From positions 1-64,000 of the forward strand of contig NZ_AWFH01000045.1 in NCBI RefSeq assembly GCF_000682715.1: DNA of 64,000 bases, written 5' to 3'. This stretch comes from Hyphomonas atlantica corrig. (GTDB lineage Bacteria > Pseudomonadota > Alphaproteobacteria > Caulobacterales > Hyphomonadaceae). The position numbers and the translations under genes were made by a program. Below the pieces are notes generated by a model. That model saw only the letters and a list, made by a program, of their open reading frames with translations, did no database searches and had not been told where the DNA came from. Of the stretch, positions 1 to 9,130 are shown piece by piece (within the stretch, counting starts at the first letter, position 1; every line of letters starts with the position of its first letter).

Positions 1-21
1 CCTGAAGTCTCAAATACCTGA

Positions 22-2202
22 CGACGGACAGGTGAAAACTCGACCGCAGGGAAAGTTGTCGACGATCAAGGCGAGAACATTCGCGCCACTGGCCTCTACG
101 CAACCAGCTTCGGGTCGCAGGATCAGTTCGGATTTGTCGCGGCGGGTTCATTTGAAAAATTCTACGCGACCACGCGCGCCGTTCGGCCAGGTGGTGAAAG
201 CGGAACCTACTATTTCTACACGGATGACCCGGCAAGCAACGCAACCGTCGATTCATTCGCCGATTCCAATGGCTTTGCGGCCCCTCGCCGTAACCAGATC
301 TATTTGTTCGAGAACGAGCAGGAACGCGCCTCAGCTGTCGCCAAACTGGAATGGCGTCCTTCAGCCGCGACGTATGCTTCGTTGTTCGGGGGGTGGTTCT
401 ACCAGGATGAACAGGAAGTTCGCCATGAACACCTGGCGATTTCCAACCAGAGCATCCGCCCTGAAAATCAGACTGAAAACACAGGCGACTGGACGCAAGG
501 GCGTATCGAAGCCGGCTACGTTTATCAGCCAGAGGAAACGACTACGACTGCAATTACCGGCCGTTTGACTCACGACTTTTCAGAAGACAATGCAATCGAT
601 CTGACAGCATCCTTCTCAAGTGCGGAGGTCGATATCGTCCGGAACATGTCCAAGTTCCTGCCTGCCATGTCCGAAGACACAACCTTTTCCTACGACCAGT
701 CGAGTGGGAATCCGCTTTTGACATTCGTGAACCCAGACTTGTCGAACGACCCGTCCATCTCTTCCAACTCCTACATTCGCGAACGCTATCAGGACATCAA
801 ACAGGACCTGATCTATCTCGATGGCGCCTGGATGCACAATTACGAAGAAGATGATCGCGGTTTTGGATACAAACTCGGTGGTTCCTTCGTAAACCGGTCC
901 CATAGTTTTGACCGGGAATATATTGAAGGCGACGTGTTCAACACGGACGGATGCACAGAGGCCGACATTACCAATTGTCCGCTCGTCACGTTTGACCAGT
1001 ATGTCGAAGATCCAACGTTCTCGACAACAGACCCGAATGTCCGCTTCTTCCTTGTGGACGACGCAGCACTGCGTGCGGACTGGATTGCTCAAGGCAAACC
1101 CCAGACCACGGACAGAACGGACAATTCGATCAATACGGACTATGAGATCGATGAAACGATCTACGCTTTCTACGCTCAGGCGGCCTATCAAACGGATCGA
1201 CTCAAGGTGCATGCCGGCCTGCGCTACGACAAGACCGAGGCTGACGTTGATCTGTATATACGCGACGTCCGTCTGCCCAGCGATCCAGACTCGGCACAAT
1301 TCGTCCCAGCCAAGCGATCCTACGAATACGACTTCCTGCTTCCGTCGATCATTGCATCCTACGAAGCCACAGATGACGTACTCCTGCGCGCGGCCTACAC
1401 CCGCACGATTGGGCGACCAAACTTCGAATATATCAAACGGGGTGAAGCCTACAGCGCCCCGGACGACACAGACCCAAGCGATCCTCGCATCTCGATTTCG
1501 CGTGGAAATCCGGATCTGAAACCACTCGTAAGTGATAATTTCGACATCTCTGCCGAATACTACTTCGACAATGGCGGCTCGCTTATTTCGATTGCCGGCT
1601 TCTACAAGGACGTCGACGATTTGATTTATATCGTTACCGCGGAAATCCCTGATTTTGAGTATGAAGGAAATCTGTATACGGCGACCGTCAACCAGCCCGT
1701 CAACGCAACGGGGGCATCTGTCTACGGTGTCGAATTCGGTCTTCGGAAAGACTTCGCAGATCTTCTGCCCGCCCCCTTTGACGGATTTGTGTTTGACGCA
1801 AACGCCACCTGGATTGGAAGCGAGTTCACTTACATCAACGCCGAAGGCGATGAGCGCGACCCAGGCGGCTGGGTCAACCAACCAGAGCTCATGTTGAATG
1901 CTCAACTCTCATACGAATACGGTCCGTTCGGAGCCAAGATTGCCTACAGCTGGGTTGACGAATATTTGTCAAACATTCTTGCCGACAGCGGTGACGTCTA
2001 CGACGTCTACGCCCAACCGAATGGCGTGATCGATATGCAGGCTCGATATGAGTTGACAGACCGGATCACAATTCTGGGTGAAGTGCAGAACGTCACGGAA
2101 GAGAAACTTGAGTTCAATCGCCGATTCCCCACTGGCGATTTGTTGAGCGGAAATACTCAGCGCGGCCGCGTGGTCTGGCTCGGTGTGAATTTCCAATACT
2201 AA
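22..2202 (+). CDS. TonB-dependent outer-membrane receptor, 3' part (5' end outside window or disrupted)
   Basis: This is the beta-barrel part of a TonB-dependent receptor, which imports a specific ligand across the outer membrane using TonB energy. The frame reads about 726 residues of alternating-hydrophobicity strands and acidic loops, with receptor-like segments such as LRAAYTRTIGRPNFEYI and GNPDLKPLVSDNFDISAEYY. It ends in the aromatic residue typical of barrel proteins (VNFQY). Overall it resembles the large Caulobacter/Xanthomonas-type receptors. No plug domain or TonB box is visible, so the 5' end lies upstream of the window. The frame is open back to an in-frame TGA at 19-21, while the neighbouring frame (from base 2) is open across that point. 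So there is either a frameshift or sequencing error near bases 20-60, or the gene is broken. The first in-frame start-like codon is a TTG at 304, too far inside the barrel to be real. The ligand is unknown; the downstream phosphodiesterase hints at a phosphorylated compound. Confidence 0.88.
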   Translation, partial: RRTGENSTAGKVVDDQGENIRATGLYATSFGSQDQFGFVAAGSFEKFYATTRAVRPGGESGTYYFYTDDPASNATVDSFADSNGFAAPRRNQIYLFENEQERASAVAKLEWRPSAATYASLFGGWFYQDEQEVRHEHLAISNQSIRPENQTENTGDWTQGRIEAGYVYQPEETTTTAITGRLTHDFSEDNAIDLTASFSSAEVDIVRNMSKFLPAMSEDTTFSYDQSSGNPLLTFVNPDLSNDPSISSNSYIRERYQDIKQDLIYLDGAWMHNYEEDDRGFGYKLGGSFVNRSHSFDREYIEGDVFNTDGCTEADITNCPLVTFDQYVEDPTFSTTDPNVRFFLVDDAALRADWIAQGKPQTTDRTDNSINTDYEIDETIYAFYAQAAYQTDRLKVHAGLRYDKTEADVDLYIRDVRLPSDPDSAQFVPAKRSYEYDFLLPSIIASYEATDDVLLRAAYTRTIGRPNFEYIKRGEAYSAPDDTDPSDPRISISRGNPDLKPLVSDNFDISAEYYFDNGGSLISIAGFYKDVDDLIYIVTAEIPDFEYEGNLYTATVNQPVNATGASVYGVEFGLRKDFADLLPAPFDGFVFDANATWIGSEFTYINAEGDERDPGGWVNQPELMLNAQLSYEYGPFGAKIAYSWVDEYLSNILADSGDVYDVYAQPNGVIDMQARYELTDRITILGEVQNVTEEKLEFNRRFPTGDLLSGNTQRGRVVWLGVNFQY

Positions 2203-2264
2203 TCACCTGAAAAGGTGATTGTGCGCTGTCGGATGCCCCACCCCGCATTCGGCAGCGCATTTTT
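2201..2264 (+). terminator. Tandem hairpins with T-run after the TonB receptor
   Basis: A perfect 8-bp stem with a GAAA tetraloop (AATCACCT / AGGTGATT, 2201-2220) overlaps the receptor stop codon. A second, imperfect stem follows (GCGCTGTCGGATG with CATTCGGCAGCGC, 2223-2258), ending in a run of five T (2260-2264). The second has the layout of a rho-independent terminator. The next gene starts 17 bp later, so read-through is possible. Confidence 0.65.
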
Positions 2265-2280
2265 ACAGCAAGGATTTTCC

Positions 2281-3225
2281 ATGAAACATTTCACTTTTGC
2301 TTTCTCGACGCTCGCCTTGGCCTTGGGTGCCTGCTCCACAAACTCACCAGACACACGCCCTTCAGTTTCGCCATTCGATCTGCCTCCACATCTCGCCAGG
2401 ACTGTCGAAATAGCGCACGACCCCACTGACCCCTACGTGCTGATTGAGGCGCATCGGGGGTGTTTCTCAACCGAACGCCCAGAGAATACATTGCCATCCC
2501 TTGAGCACTGCATCACCATTGGGGCTGACTGGATCGAAATAGATGTTGCGCTCACGAAGGACAAACAACTTGTTCTCATGCACGACAAGACTGTTGATCG
2601 CACAACGACTTTGAGCGGAAAGACGACACAATACACGCTCGCGGAAATTACCAACGCAACAATCCTGGATGATGCGGGAAACCCGACAAACCTCACGCCT
2701 CCGTCGCTCTCTGATGCGCTCGACCTTATGGCAAATCGCATCATGTTCCGGCTGGACCTGAAATGCGGCAACGGGTGCCTTGATCAAGTGTACGACATGG
2801 TCGAGGCAAAAGGTCTGCTCGATCAGGCCGTCGTACCGGAAAGAGCGCGCCGTCGATTGATTTCGGCCGGCCTGACCGACGATCAGATCATTGTCGTCGG
2901 TGCCAACATCGAAGCCATTGGCTCACCGGACCAGATACCGGCCCATGTCGACCATGTTCAGGTGAAGGATTTCAAAGCCGACAATCCTCCGATCGAGTTG
3001 ATGGCCCAGTTTGAACCCGAAACCAGAATGATCGCTTTTCCGTATAGTGATGACCGCTCGGGTGGTCATGGCGACAAGGCTTCTGAAAGCGATCCCGATT
3101 CGGGCTGGGGTTGGCTGGTCGATCACGGCATAGACATGTTCCTGACCGATCACCCAGACGCCGCCATCGCGTATTTGGAATCCCGTGGTCTTCGTAACCG
3201 CGAAGCTGTCTCCTCGACAAATTAG
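2281..3225 (+). CDS. Glycerophosphodiester phosphodiesterase-family lipoprotein
   Basis: Enzymes of this family hydrolyse glycerophosphodiesters to an alcohol and glycerol 3-phosphate. The ATG at 2281 is preceded by AAGGAT and gives a lipoprotein signal: a hydrophobic stretch, then LALGAC with the lipidated Cys at residue 18. The GDPD signature follows: EAHRG (H58, R59), PENT at 67-70, the metal-binding pair E86 and D88 in EIDV, and H101-D102. The length of 314 aa is normal for a single GDPD domain. An open frame runs further upstream, but starting there would destroy the signal peptide. It lies 78 bp behind the TonB receptor on the same strand, which suggests a scavenging pair for phosphodiester compounds at the cell surface or periplasm. 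The family call is firm; the substrate and the link to the receptor are inference. Confidence 0.88.
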   Translation: MKHFTFAFSTLALALGACSTNSPDTRPSVSPFDLPPHLARTVEIAHDPTDPYVLIEAHRGCFSTERPENTLPSLEHCITIGADWIEIDVALTKDKQLVLMHDKTVDRTTTLSGKTTQYTLAEITNATILDDAGNPTNLTPPSLSDALDLMANRIMFRLDLKCGNGCLDQVYDMVEAKGLLDQAVVPERARRRLISAGLTDDQIIVVGANIEAIGSPDQIPAHVDHVQVKDFKADNPPIELMAQFEPETRMIAFPYSDDRSGGHGDKASESDPDSGWGWLVDHGIDMFLTDHPDAAIAYLESRGLRNREAVSSTN

Positions 3226-3331
3226 GCGGTGAAAGGACCCAACCTCCTAATTCCCGCGTCAAATACCATCAGAAAGCCACCACTCTGAACGCGGAAAGAC
3301 CGCGCAAACTTCTCTGCGCTCAGGCTGCTTA

Positions 3332-3364
3332 CCTCGGGCGAGGCCGTTTAAACCTTGCCCGAGG
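3332..3364. terminator. Hairpin between convergent GDPD gene and guaA
   Basis: CCTCGGGCGAGG and CCTTGCCCGAGG form a 12-bp stem with one mismatch and a 9-nt loop. It sits in the 221-bp gap between two genes that point at each other. No clear T-run follows on either strand, so it is terminator-like rather than proven. The rest of the gap holds no convincing gene. Confidence 0.45.
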
Positions 3365-3446
3365 TTCAGCATAACTGACCTGGAGTTACTCAGCGCCATC
3401 GAGACGGCCCACACAGACCGTGACCGGCCCGACTGTCAGAATGAAA

Positions 3447-5009
3447 TCATTCCCACTCAATCGTTCCGGGTGGCTTCGAGGTGACGTCGTAGACGACGCG
3501 GTTGACGCCTTTTACCTCGTTGATAATGCGCGTGGCCACGCGGCCGAGGAAGTCGTGTTCGAACGGGTAATAATCCGCCGTCATACCATCGGTTGAGGTC
3601 ACGGCGCGCAGGGCGAGCACGGCTTCATAAGTACGCTCGTCGCCCATCACGCCGACCGTGTTCACAGGCAACAGCACGCTGAAGGCCTGCCAGATTTCAT
3701 CATAGAGCCCGGCCTTGCGAATTTCGTCGATATAGATCGCATCCGCCTTGCGCAGCGTATCGGCCTTCTCCCGTGTGATCTCACCCGGAATGCGGATGGC
3801 AAGGCCCGGTCCCGGGAATGGATGCCGCCCGATAAAGCTTTCCGGCAGCCCAAGCTCGCGGCCCAGCGCGCGCACTTCATCCTTGAACAATTCACGCAGC
3901 GGCTCGACCAGCTTCATGTTCATGCGTTCAGGCAGGCCACCGACATTGTGGTGGCTCTTGATCGTGACACTTGGCCCGCCCAGGGCCGACACGCTCTCAA
4001 TGACATCTGGGTACAGAGTACCCTGAGCCAGGAAGTCCGCCCCGCCGATCTTCTTTGCCTCTTCCTCGAACACGTCGATGAACAGGCCGCCAATGATCTT
4101 GCGCTTGCGTTCGGGGTCCGACACGCCGTCTAACTTGCCCAGGAACAGGTCAGACGCGTCCACATGTACCAGCGGAATGTTGTAATGCTCGCGGAACAGG
4201 GTCACCACCTGCTCGCTTTCGCCCTGGCGCATCAGGCCGTGGTCGACGTAGACGCAGGTCAGCTGGTCACCAATCGCTTCATGGATCAACACCGCTGCAA
4301 CGGAGGAATCCACGCCGCCTGACAGGCCGCAGATCACACGACCCTTGCCCACCTGTTCGCGGATCTTCTCGATGGCCTCGGCGCGGTACGCCGCCATCGT
4401 CCAGTCGCCCTTCAGGCCAGCAACACCATGTGTGAAATTGCGGAGCAGCTCACGACCATGCACCGTATGCACGACTTCCGGGTGGAACTGCGTGCCGTAA
4501 AATTTCCGCTCGGGGTTCGCGATAATCGCATAGGGCGCGCCCGGCGATTTTGCGATCACACCGAAGCCCGGCGCCATCTCGGCGACATGATCACCATGGC
4601 TCATCCAGACCTGCTCACTATCGCCCGCGTGGAACAGGTCTGACAGGATCGGATCATCGACAACTTTTTCGATGAAGGCACGGCCAAATTCGCGGCTCGT
4701 GCCGCTTTCCACCTTGCCGCCCAGCTGCTGCATCATCACCTGCTGGCCATAGCAAATGCCCAGCACGGGTACACCCAGCTCAAAGATGGCGTCATCGGCG
4801 CGTGGGCTGTCTTCCCAGGTCACGCTGGACGGGCCACCGGACAGGATCACCGCCTGCGGGCCATAGGCGTCGAGAAAGGCGCTATTGACCTTGTTGAACG
4901 GGTGAATTTCACAATAGACGCCGCTCTCGCGCAGGCGCCGTGCAATCAGCTGCGTCACCTGGCTGCCGAAATCGACAATGAGGGCGCGTTCATGTCTTTG
5001 CTCAGTCAT
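3447..5009 (-). CDS. guaA: GMP synthase (glutamine-hydrolysing)
   Basis: GuaA converts XMP, ATP and glutamine to GMP in the cytoplasm, the last step of guanine nucleotide synthesis. The 520-aa protein has the expected domains in order. First is a class I glutamine amidotransferase with ILSGGPSS (55-62), the catalytic Cys86 in GICYGQQ and a FHPEV His. Next is the ATP-pyrophosphatase P-loop SGGVDSS near residue 230. Last is the GMP-synthase C-terminal dimerisation domain, ending in KPPGTIEWE. The start [15 protein letters not shown] places the first beta strand where it should be; the ribosome site is weak. It belongs to the same minus-strand block as rsmB and guaB, a grouping common in alphaproteobacteria, although foreign-strand genes now separate them. 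Confidence 0.97.
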   Translation of the reverse strand: MTEQRHERALIVDFGSQVTQLIARRLRESGVYCEIHPFNKVNSAFLDAYGPQAVILSGGPSSVTWEDSPRADDAIFELGVPVLGICYGQQVMMQQLGGKVESGTSREFGRAFIEKVVDDPILSDLFHAGDSEQVWMSHGDHVAEMAPGFGVIAKSPGAPYAIIANPERKFYGTQFHPEVVHTVHGRELLRNFTHGVAGLKGDWTMAAYRAEAIEKIREQVGKGRVICGLSGGVDSSVAAVLIHEAIGDQLTCVYVDHGLMRQGESEQVVTLFREHYNIPLVHVDASDLFLGKLDGVSDPERKRKIIGGLFIDVFEEEAKKIGGADFLAQGTLYPDVIESVSALGGPSVTIKSHHNVGGLPERMNMKLVEPLRELFKDEVRALGRELGLPESFIGRHPFPGPGLAIRIPGEITREKADTLRKADAIYIDEIRKAGLYDEIWQAFSVLLPVNTVGVMGDERTYEAVLALRAVTSTDGMTADYYPFEHDFLGRVATRIINEVKGVNRVVYDVTSKPPGTIEWE

Positions 5010-5107
5010 GGCGCCCGATAGCCGAGACGGACAGATTCGTCCACATCTTAAGGGCTGTTCCGCTGCCCCTATTGACGGTTTGGGGCAAAGTGGCTGACCT
5101 TCCGGTC

Positions 5108-6154
5108 ATGACTGACACGCTTTCACTCGCCGAATTGAAACAAACCGCGCTGGATCGCGCCCGTGCGGGCGACTGGGCGGGATCAGCTGATGCGCTCCGC
5201 ACCATACTTGCGCAGGCCCCGAATGATCTGGGCAGCCTGCTCTTGCTCGGCGATGTCAGTCATTCCAGTGGCGACACACAATCGGCATCAGACGCCTATC
5301 GCGCGGCCTTATCCCTTGCGGCGCAGGCCCCAAACCTGCCGCCGCCGGTTCAGGCCGGTCTCCAGCGCGCTCAGGCCCGGCTGGCGGAGTATGCCTCAGA
5401 CTATGCCGCGCGCCTTGATGGTCTGATCCCGCCAGACCAGCGCTCTGCACGATTTCATCAATCGCTCGACATCCTGCTCGGCCGGCAGCGCATCTTCCTG
5501 CAGGAGCCGCGGCGCTACTATTTCCCCGGCCTGCCCCAGATCCAGTTCTATGATCCCGGCGCGTTCGACTGGGTGCCGGATCTGGAAGCCAAGACTCCAG
5601 TGATCCAGAATGAACTCCGCGCCGTCCTCGCCGAAGATCAGGCGAGCTTCCGTCCCTACATCGAACGCACCAGCGGACATCTCGGCGCGCAGGATCATCA
5701 TTTGCTCGACAATACGGATTGGAGCGCCTTCTATCTCTGGAAAGATGGACGCAAGGTGGAAGAGAACTGCGCGCGCTGCCCCGCGACCGCGGCGGCGCTG
5801 GAGCAAGTTCCGCTGGATTTCGCGGACGGCAAATGCCCGTCGGTTCTGTTCTCTGTCCTGAAGCCCGGCGCGCACATACCGCCGCACAATGGCATGGTGA
5901 ACACGCGCCTCATTTGCCATCTGCCGCTGATCGTCCCCGGCCCGGCCTGGCTGCGGGTCGGCAGCGAAACGCATCACTGGCAGGAAGGCAAGTTGGTCAT
6001 CTTCGATGACACGATCGAGCACGAAGCGAAGAACGAGGCCGACCAGACGCGCATTGTGCTGCTGTTCGATGTCTGGCGTCCGGAACTGACCGAACAGGAA
6101 CGACGCGAAATCGCCTCCCTGCTCGGCGCCATCGACAATTTCAGCGAAAGCTAG
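5108..6154 (+). CDS. TPR-containing aspartyl/asparaginyl beta-hydroxylase family protein
   Basis: The C-terminal half resembles the aspartyl/asparaginyl beta-hydroxylase fold, an Fe(II)/2-oxoglutarate dioxygenase. It has a conserved PPHNG around the first iron-binding His, a following R-L-I-C-H-L-P strand, and FDDTIEHEAKN carrying the second His. The N-terminal 90 residues are helical and Ala-rich, with the look of tetratricopeptide repeats (LLLLGDVSHSSGDTQSASDAYRAAL). This TPR-plus-hydroxylase architecture is known in proteobacteria; the substrate (a protein side chain, or lipid A as in LpxO) cannot be told. The ATG at 5108 was chosen over a TTG at 5072 because the protein homology begins there. 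No good ribosome site is visible for either. Its stop lies only 2 bp from the convergent rsmB stop. Confidence 0.82.
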   Translation: MTDTLSLAELKQTALDRARAGDWAGSADALRTILAQAPNDLGSLLLLGDVSHSSGDTQSASDAYRAALSLAAQAPNLPPPVQAGLQRAQARLAEYASDYAARLDGLIPPDQRSARFHQSLDILLGRQRIFLQEPRRYYFPGLPQIQFYDPGAFDWVPDLEAKTPVIQNELRAVLAEDQASFRPYIERTSGHLGAQDHHLLDNTDWSAFYLWKDGRKVEENCARCPATAAALEQVPLDFADGKCPSVLFSVLKPGAHIPPHNGMVNTRLICHLPLIVPGPAWLRVGSETHHWQEGKLVIFDDTIEHEAKNEADQTRIVLLFDVWRPELTEQERREIASLLGAIDNFSES

Positions 6155-6156
6155 GC

Positions 6157-7464
6157 TCAGCCCGCCTTGCGCAGCACAGCAAAGAAGAAGCCGTCTGTCC
6201 CGGCCCGGCGCGGGGTCAGGCGCACACTGCCTGTCGGGGCACGGAATTTCCGGATCATGGCCGCGCCGTCTTCAGTCAGCAAGCCTGAAGCGATTGCCGC
6301 TTCCGCCGCATCTTCTTCACTGAAGTCAGCATGGGAAGACAGGAAATTCGCCACGCGGTCTTCGTCTTCCTCAATCAGGAAGGAACAGGTTGCGTAGACT
6401 AGCCGCCCGCCCGGTTTCACATATTGGCTCGCCGCCGCCAGGATCTCGTCCTGCTCTCCCATACGCTTCTCAAGCTGGCGTTCTTTCAGCCGCCATTTTG
6501 CATCCGGCCGACGACGCCAGGTGCCGGTCCCCGTACAGGGCGCATCCACAAACACACAATCCATCTGGCCGGTCAGGTCGCTCAATTGGGTTGGCTCGCT
6601 GGGATGAACCAGTTGCACATTGTGCGCGCCGGAACGCTTCAGGCGCGGGATCAGTGCCGACAGGCGACGCCCATCAATGTCATAGGCAAAGATCTGCCCC
6701 TTGCCCTGCATCTGAGAGGCCATGGCCAGCGTCTTGCCGCCGCCGCCAGCGCAATAGTCCAGCACCTGCTCGCCCGGCTGGGCGTTGGCTGCCGCCGCCG
6801 CAATCTGCGATCCTGCATCCTGCACCTCGACCCAGCCCTTGGAATAGGCCGGAATACTCTCAAGAGACGCTTCGCGCTCGCTCGGATCGCGCGCCGGAAT
6901 ATGAAACGCATTGACCAGCAACGGGGAGGCTTCCGCCTTGGCGCTGCGTAGCGGCTGGGCCGCTTTCTCGGCGTCCACTTTCAGCGTGTTCACACGAAGG
7001 TCCACATCAGCGCGCACAGCCATGGCTTGCGCTTCAACAGCGGCCTCCTCGCCAAACACGCGCGCCATCATCGGCGCCATCCATTCCGGGAAATCGCCCT
7101 GCACGTGCGGCGGGGCCACCGGGTCCGGGGCCATCACCAGCCGCTCGCGCTCTTCCAGCGTCAGCTTGCTGGGCGCGTGGTCTTCATCCATCGCGTCGTC
7201 AATCTGGCGGATATTCCAGCCCCAGGCATGCGCCAGCGCACCCAGGATCAGGCCGCGCGGGCTGTCATCGCCCATCGCATGGGCAATCGAGTTCTTCTTC
7301 CGCAGCGCATCCAGCACCAGGCCGCTGACCCAGGCCCGATCCTTCGATCCGGCATAGCGCGCACGCTTCCCCCAGTCCCGCGCAGCCGATTTCACCGGCT
7401 GGTGCCGGGTCAGCACGTCTTTCAGCACGTCAATTGCCGCTGCGATGCGTCCGCCATTGCGCAT
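6157..7464 (-). CDS. rsmB: RsmB/NOP2-family rRNA cytosine-C5 methyltransferase
   Basis: This is an S-adenosylmethionine-dependent RNA m5C methyltransferase, most likely acting on 16S rRNA. In the 435 aa, the SAM-binding loop VLDYCAGGGGKT lies at 234-245. The two catalytic-region cysteines of the RsmB family sit in VDAPCTGTG (C310) and YATCSF (C360). The N-terminal 150 residues are helical like the NusB-type domain of RsmB, but the match is loose, so the exact target (C967 or another position) is inferred. The ATG at 7464 follows a GAGAGG ribosome site. The gene is part of the guaA-guaB minus-strand block. Confidence 0.88.
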   Translation of the reverse strand: MRNGGRIAAAIDVLKDVLTRHQPVKSAARDWGKRARYAGSKDRAWVSGLVLDALRKKNSIAHAMGDDSPRGLILGALAHAWGWNIRQIDDAMDEDHAPSKLTLEERERLVMAPDPVAPPHVQGDFPEWMAPMMARVFGEEAAVEAQAMAVRADVDLRVNTLKVDAEKAAQPLRSAKAEASPLLVNAFHIPARDPSEREASLESIPAYSKGWVEVQDAGSQIAAAAANAQPGEQVLDYCAGGGGKTLAMASQMQGKGQIFAYDIDGRRLSALIPRLKRSGAHNVQLVHPSEPTQLSDLTGQMDCVFVDAPCTGTGTWRRRPDAKWRLKERQLEKRMGEQDEILAAASQYVKPGGRLVYATCSFLIEEDEDRVANFLSSHADFSEEDAAEAAIASGLLTEDGAAMIRKFRAPTGSVRLTPRRAGTDGFFFAVLRKAG

Positions 7465-7536
7465 GGGAATAGCCTCTCGGGTCTCTGCAAACCGCCCTGT
7501 TACCGTGCAAATCGGGCGAGGGAAACCGGCAAAGGC

Positions 7537-8439
7537 TTAACCGGCTGCGTCCAGCACATGCGCTGCCATCGCCTTGCCGCTCTCAATGGCGTGGCTGGCA
7601 AGGTCTCCCAGCGCCCAGTCGCCGCCGGCGATCAGGCTGGCTTCGGCATTCGCAACGAAGGGGCGGCCCAGCGGCGTGCGCACCCGCGCATAGCGCCAAC
7701 GATGGGCCGCAAGATAGTCCGGCTCTCCCGGCACATCCGCCTGCTCCCGGAACGCGTCGAACAGCGCCTGCGCGGCATCATCTTTCTTAAGCTCCAGATT
7801 GGCCTCGCTCCACGCTTCGCTGGCGTGCACTGTCCAGCGCTCCAGCCCTGTCTGGCCCGGCTTTGCCAGCATCGGGATGGCTTTCGACAGCGCCCCCTCA
7901 AGCGGCAACACCTCTTGCTCCAGTCCCGTCGGATCGGCGAAGGCCAGCAGCAATGTCCAGAGCGGCGACATCTCGGCCGTCTCAACCTCGGCGGCAAGCC
8001 CCGCATCCGCCGCGGTCAACGCCGCAGCCTGCACCGGCGGCGCGGTGACAAGAACGCGGTCAAACACGCCCAGGCTCGCGCCCGCCTGATCGGTCAACGC
8101 CCAGGCCGCTCCAGCGCGCATCAGTGGCTGCACCTCCACCTGCGTGCGGATCTCCAATCCGTCTGACAGCTTTCGCGCCAGCGCGCTCACGCCCGGCAGT
8201 CCGGTCTGGCGCATGCTGGCATCCGCGCCCGGCCACGCCTCGCCGTCGATCGCCACGTTCTCCGGAATGCCGGGCGCGCCGTGATCGATCGGCCCAAACT
8301 CTGTGCGCCGCGTCGCCAGACGACCGCCAAGACCGCGGCTTTTCTCGAACACGACCGGTGTGTGCCCCGCCGCCGTCAAGGCGCGCGCCGCGCTCAGGCC
8401 CGCTAGGCCCGCCCCGATAATGGCTATCCGCTCTGTCAT
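7537..8439 (-). CDS. NAD(P)/FAD-dependent amine oxidoreductase (renalase-like)
   Basis: A flavoprotein with the N-terminal dinucleotide-binding motif AIIGAGLAGLSAARALTAAG (6-25), then an acidic strand end (VVFEK) and the flavin-contacting GLGGRLATRR. The 300-aa length and the compact layout match the renalase-like/COG3380 group of the amine oxidase superfamily, for which no single bacterial substrate is established. A good ribosome site (GGGAG) precedes the ATG. It sits 72 bp upstream of rsmB on the same strand and could share its transcript. The flavin-binding call is firm; the reaction is unknown. Confidence 0.82.
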   Translation of the reverse strand: MTERIAIIGAGLAGLSAARALTAAGHTPVVFEKSRGLGGRLATRRTEFGPIDHGAPGIPENVAIDGEAWPGADASMRQTGLPGVSALARKLSDGLEIRTQVEVQPLMRAGAAWALTDQAGASLGVFDRVLVTAPPVQAAALTAADAGLAAEVETAEMSPLWTLLLAFADPTGLEQEVLPLEGALSKAIPMLAKPGQTGLERWTVHASEAWSEANLELKKDDAAQALFDAFREQADVPGEPDYLAAHRWRYARVRTPLGRPFVANAEASLIAGGDWALGDLASHAIESGKAMAAHVLDAAG

Positions 8440-8527
8440 AGGCGTCTCCCTGTTACCAAGGCTGACCTAGGGCGGCCTCTGGTCAAGTCCCGTCAAAAAT
8501 GCCGTAATGCCCGCAAGGGAGACACTT

Positions 8528-9130
8528 ATGCTGCAACTGGACCTGCCGGGCGGCCTGCCGCGCGCCGCCCCATCGGATTGGCGACAGCTGGGGGACATCA
8601 CCGCCGAGGCTTTTTCGGAAGATCCGATCAATCGCTGGATTTTCGGCACGGACGCCGCAATGAAGGCGACCTTCAGACAGCTTGCGCGGGACATCTACCT
8701 GCCACATGGCATCTGCCACATGATGGGGGATGACGCGGCAACCATGTGGAGCCTGTCTGACACACGCCAGGGCATGTCCGGCTTTCAGACCCTGCGGCTT
8801 GTCTGGTCCCTGATGAGCAAGGGATCAAAAGGCGCCATGAAGCGCGCGATGGGCGCGGGAGAGATCATGGCGAAGCATCATCCCTCAGACCCGCACCTCT
8901 ACCTCTTCACCATCGGCACACGGAAGGCCGCCCGCGGCACCGGGCTCGGCAAGGCGATCCTGCGCCCCATGCTGGACGCCGCCGACCGCGCGGGCCTGCC
9001 CTGCTATCTGGAAAACACCAACCCCGCCAATTCCGGCTTCTATATGAGCCACGGCTTTGAACGGATGGAGATATTTGAAGTGGGGGAAGGCTCGCCGCCC
9101 ATGGAGGCGATGTGGCGGGGGTCGGACTAA
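8528..9130 (+). CDS. GNAT-family N-acetyltransferase
   Basis: This is a 200-aa protein with the acetyl-CoA-binding core of GNAT enzymes: a beta-4 strand (LYLFTIGT), the pyrophosphate-binding loop RKAARGTGLGKAIL, a helix, then CYLENTNPANSGFYMSHGFERME. That pattern is typical of standalone small-molecule or peptide acetyltransferases. The ATG at 8528 has AGGGAG seven bases upstream; an earlier in-frame ATG at 8507 has no such site. Its TAA shares bases 9127-9130 with the stop of the convergent gene. The substrate is unknown. Confidence 0.85.
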   Translation: MLQLDLPGGLPRAAPSDWRQLGDITAEAFSEDPINRWIFGTDAAMKATFRQLARDIYLPHGICHMMGDDAATMWSLSDTRQGMSGFQTLRLVWSLMSKGSKGAMKRAMGAGEIMAKHHPSDPHLYLFTIGTRKAARGTGLGKAILRPMLDAADRAGLPCYLENTNPANSGFYMSHGFERMEIFEVGEGSPPMEAMWRGSD

